Source: Streptomyces venezuelae ATCC 10712
GTDB taxonomy: Bacteria; Actinomycetota; Actinomycetes; Streptomycetales; Streptomycetaceae
Length of the DNA stretch: 64,000 bases
Direction: 5' to 3'
Assembly (NCBI RefSeq): GCF_008639165.1
Contig: NZ_CP029197.1
Location: 186,001 to 250,000 of the forward strand
Shown here: positions 62,416 through 64,000 of the stretch, piece after piece
How positions within the stretch are numbered: position 1 is the stretch's first letter
How the letters are laid out: every line of letters begins with the position of its first letter
Position numbers and translations under genes: made by a program
Notes under the pieces: model-generated
Seen by the model: only the letters and a program-made list of their open reading frames with translations
Databases searched by the model: none
Told to the model about the DNA's origin: nothing

Positions 62416-63690
62416 ATGATCACGAGAAAACGGCTGGCGACCGGGGCCTGCGCGCTGCTCGCCGCCCTGAGCGTCGCGCTCCTGCCGACGAGCGCGACCG
62501 CCGACGAGCCGGTCACGAAGGAATCCCCCAAGGTCGAGCTGGTCCTCGACGTCAGCGGCTCCATGCGGGCCAAGGACATCGACGGCAAGTCCCGTATGTC
62601 CGCGGCGAAGCAGGCCTTCAACGAGGTCCTCGACGCGGTCCCCGAGGAGGTACGGCTCGGCATCCGCACCCTGGGCGCCGACTACCCGGGCCAGGACCGC
62701 AAGCAGGGCTGCAAGGACACCCGGCAGCTCTACCCGGTGGGCCCGCTCGACCGCACCGAGGCCAAGACCGCCGTGGCCTCCCTGGCCCCGACGGGCTGGA
62801 CCCCGATCGGTCCCGCGCTGCTCGGCGCGGCCAAGGACCTGGAGGGCGGCGACGCCACCCGCCGGATCGTGCTCATCACCGACGGCGAGGACACCTGCGC
62901 CCCGCTCGACCCGTGCCAGGTGGCACGGGAGATCGCGGCCAAGGGCATCCACCTCGTCATCGACACGCTGGGCCTGGTGCCGGACGCCAAGACCCGGCAG
63001 CAGCTGACCTGCATCGCGGAGGCCACCGGAGGCACGTACACCTCGGTCCACCGCACCGAGGACCTCTCGCGAAGGGTGCGGCAGCTGGTCGACCGCGCCG
63101 CCGACCCGGTCGTCACGCCGGTGGCCACCGCGGGCGCCCTCCGCTGCGCCGACGCCCCGCAGCTGAAGCCCGGTCTGTACACCGACCGGGAGTCCTTCGG
63201 CCAGCACCGCTGGTACCGGGTGGACCTGCTGCCCGGACAGGAACTGCGCGCCTCCGTCAGCGTGTCGGCCGACCGGGCCGTCAACAACGACTACGGCGTG
63301 CTGCTCCGCGCCGTCACCCGGCACGGCCGGGAGATCGTCCGCGGCTCTGAGGCCGGCGACGGGCGCACCGATGTGATCTCGACCGGTCTGCGCTACCCGA
63401 AGCCGGACCTCGACGACGGGCCAGGGGACGCCAAGCCGGCGGCCGAGACGGTCTGCCTCCAGGTCAGCAACTCGTTCTCCGCTCCCCCGTCGGTCAAGAC
63501 GACCCCGGGCATGCCGATCGAGCTGACGGTCGACGTCGTCGACGGCCCGTCGGCGGCCTCGGACGTGGCCTCGTTCGGCCTCGGCCGCGGCTGGTGGCTG
63601 CTCGGCGTCCTCGTGCTGGTCGGTTTCGTGGCCGGTCTGCTCTGGGGCTGGCTGTCCCGCTGGCGCGTCGCTGTCTGGAGGACCCACTGA
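62416..63690 (+). CDS. VWA-domain membrane protein
   Basis: The 424-residue protein has a signal peptide (about 1-29), a VWA domain at about 38-215 with an intact MIDAS (LDVSGSMRAKD, Asp45, Ser47, Ser49; later TPIGPAL and TDGEDTC), an outside beta domain and one C-terminal membrane helix near 392-412 (GWWLLGVLVLVGFVAGLLWG) before a short basic tail. It should bind a protein ligand through a metal ion at the outer face of the membrane. Cys pairs near RKQGCKDTR and DTCAPLDPC suggest disulfides. It overlaps the next gene by one base (TGATG), so they act together. Confidence 0.9.
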   Translation: MITRKRLATGACALLAALSVALLPTSATADEPVTKESPKVELVLDVSGSMRAKDIDGKSRMSAAKQAFNEVLDAVPEEVRLGIRTLGADYPGQDRKQGCKDTRQLYPVGPLDRTEAKTAVASLAPTGWTPIGPALLGAAKDLEGGDATRRIVLITDGEDTCAPLDPCQVAREIAAKGIHLVIDTLGLVPDAKTRQQLTCIAEATGGTYTSVHRTEDLSRRVRQLVDRAADPVVTPVATAGALRCADAPQLKPGLYTDRESFGQHRWYRVDLLPGQELRASVSVSADRAVNNDYGVLLRAVTRHGREIVRGSEAGDGRTDVISTGLRYPKPDLDDGPGDAKPAAETVCLQVSNSFSAPPSVKTTPGMPIELTVDVVDGPSAASDVASFGLGRGWWLLGVLVLVGFVAGLLWGWLSRWRVAVWRTH

Positions 63691-64000
63691 TGCGTACCGT
63701 ACGCATGCTCGCCGCGGCCGCGCTCGCGGGCGCCGCCCTGCTCGGTCCGGTGGCCCCGGCCGCCCTGGCCGACTCCCCCTCCGCCTCGGCGTCCCCCGGC
63801 GGGGACACCGGCTCCACGGCCGGGCCGACGGAGGCGGGCACCACGTTCCGTACCGCCGCGCGCTTCCTCCCCGGGCAGCGGGCCACCGCGCAGGCCGCCA
63901 CGGGTGACTACCTGTACTGGGTGTTCCCCGCCGACACCGGGCAGCGGCCGACGGTGGACGCCACCGTCACCCTGCCCGACGCGGCGCTGCGGCACGGGCC
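63690..64000 (+). CDS. Secreted partner of the VWA protein (3' end outside window)
   Basis: The frame starts at ATG 63690 inside the TGATG junction and runs off the window, with about 103 residues visible. It has a signal peptide ([20 protein letters not shown], cleaved near ALA) and a Ser/Thr/Gly/Ala linker, then TTFRTAARFLPGQRATAQAA and GDYLYWVFPADTGQRPTVDA, a beta-rich start. The same YWVFPADTGQ-like region resembles the outside beta domain of the VWA protein (GQHRWYRVDLLPGQ). The function is unknown. Confidence 0.8.
   Translation, partial: MRTVRMLAAAALAGAALLGPVAPAALADSPSASASPGGDTGSTAGPTEAGTTFRTAARFLPGQRATAQAATGDYLYWVFPADTGQRPTVDATVTLPDAALRHG

Overview
The window is about 72% G+C with strongly G/C-biased third codon positions, many GTG starts, short ATGA/GTGA overlaps between operon partners and leaderless-looking promoters. 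Together with ectABCD, a SigB/SigF-type sigma factor, large LuxR regulators, Tat-exported cholesterol oxidase, a second fused SecDF and many TetR/MarR/Lrp regulators, this points to a Streptomyces chromosome. I see no tRNA, rRNA, insertion sequence, prophage or CRISPR array. The second gene-level layer is mostly accessory metabolism, secreted hydrolases and stress functions.

Layout. 1-6.8 kb: end of an ECF sigma gene, then an MFS exporter / haem-binding-like / aldo-keto reductase / 3-hydroxyacid dehydrogenase group, a TetR and MarR-type pair that share three operators, and a lactate 2-monooxygenase. 7-11.3 kb: a membrane protein, a secreted pectate lyase-pectinesterase fusion and an NPP1 (necrosis-inducing) protein. 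11.3-14.5 kb: TetR regulator with twin operators, FAD monooxygenase, and a macrolide-type glycosyltransferase on a leaderless, palindrome-covered promoter. 14.6-17.6 kb: fused SecDF and a secreted low-complexity protein. 17.7-26.3 kb: acyltransferase followed by an unusual operon: cupin, two zinc-ribbon membrane paralogues, a third paralogue resembling Spo11/topoisomerase VI-A, a small membrane protein, a Cys-lacking asparagine-synthetase-like enzyme and an aldehyde dehydrogenase. This operon is my main candidate for an undescribed system.

26.5-34.4 kb: a PET-hydrolase-type cutinase, a LuxR regulator overlapping a methyltransferase, NUDIX, glutaminase, 3-hydroxyisobutyryl-CoA hydrolase, GNAT. 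34.7-37.6 kb: a phage T4-like RNA repair set (RNA ligase plus kinase-phosphatase) with RNase HI downstream. 37.7-47.1 kb: mixed redox and lipoprotein genes (dienelactone hydrolase, beta-propeller lipoprotein, FMN reductase, pentapeptide-repeat protein, type II NADH dehydrogenase, L,D-transpeptidase-like lipoprotein, DapB-like and AhpD-like pair). 47.2-53.3 kb: cholesterol oxidase under a KstR-like operator, AadA-type adenylyltransferase, aspartate ammonia-lyase, asparaginase and an Lrp regulator, the last three forming an asparagine-to-fumarate route. 53.5-64 kb: secreted endonuclease, ectABCD, sigma/anti-sigma divergent pair, methyltransferase, N-formylglutamate deformylase-type hydrolase, flavodoxin-like protein, and a VWA membrane protein with a truncated secreted partner at the window edge.

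Taken together the secreted enzymes (pectin, cutin/polyester, sterol, nucleic acid) and NPP1 suggest life on plant material, with compatible-solute synthesis and a stress sigma factor for osmotic stress. All functions are read from the sequence by eye; no database search was possible.
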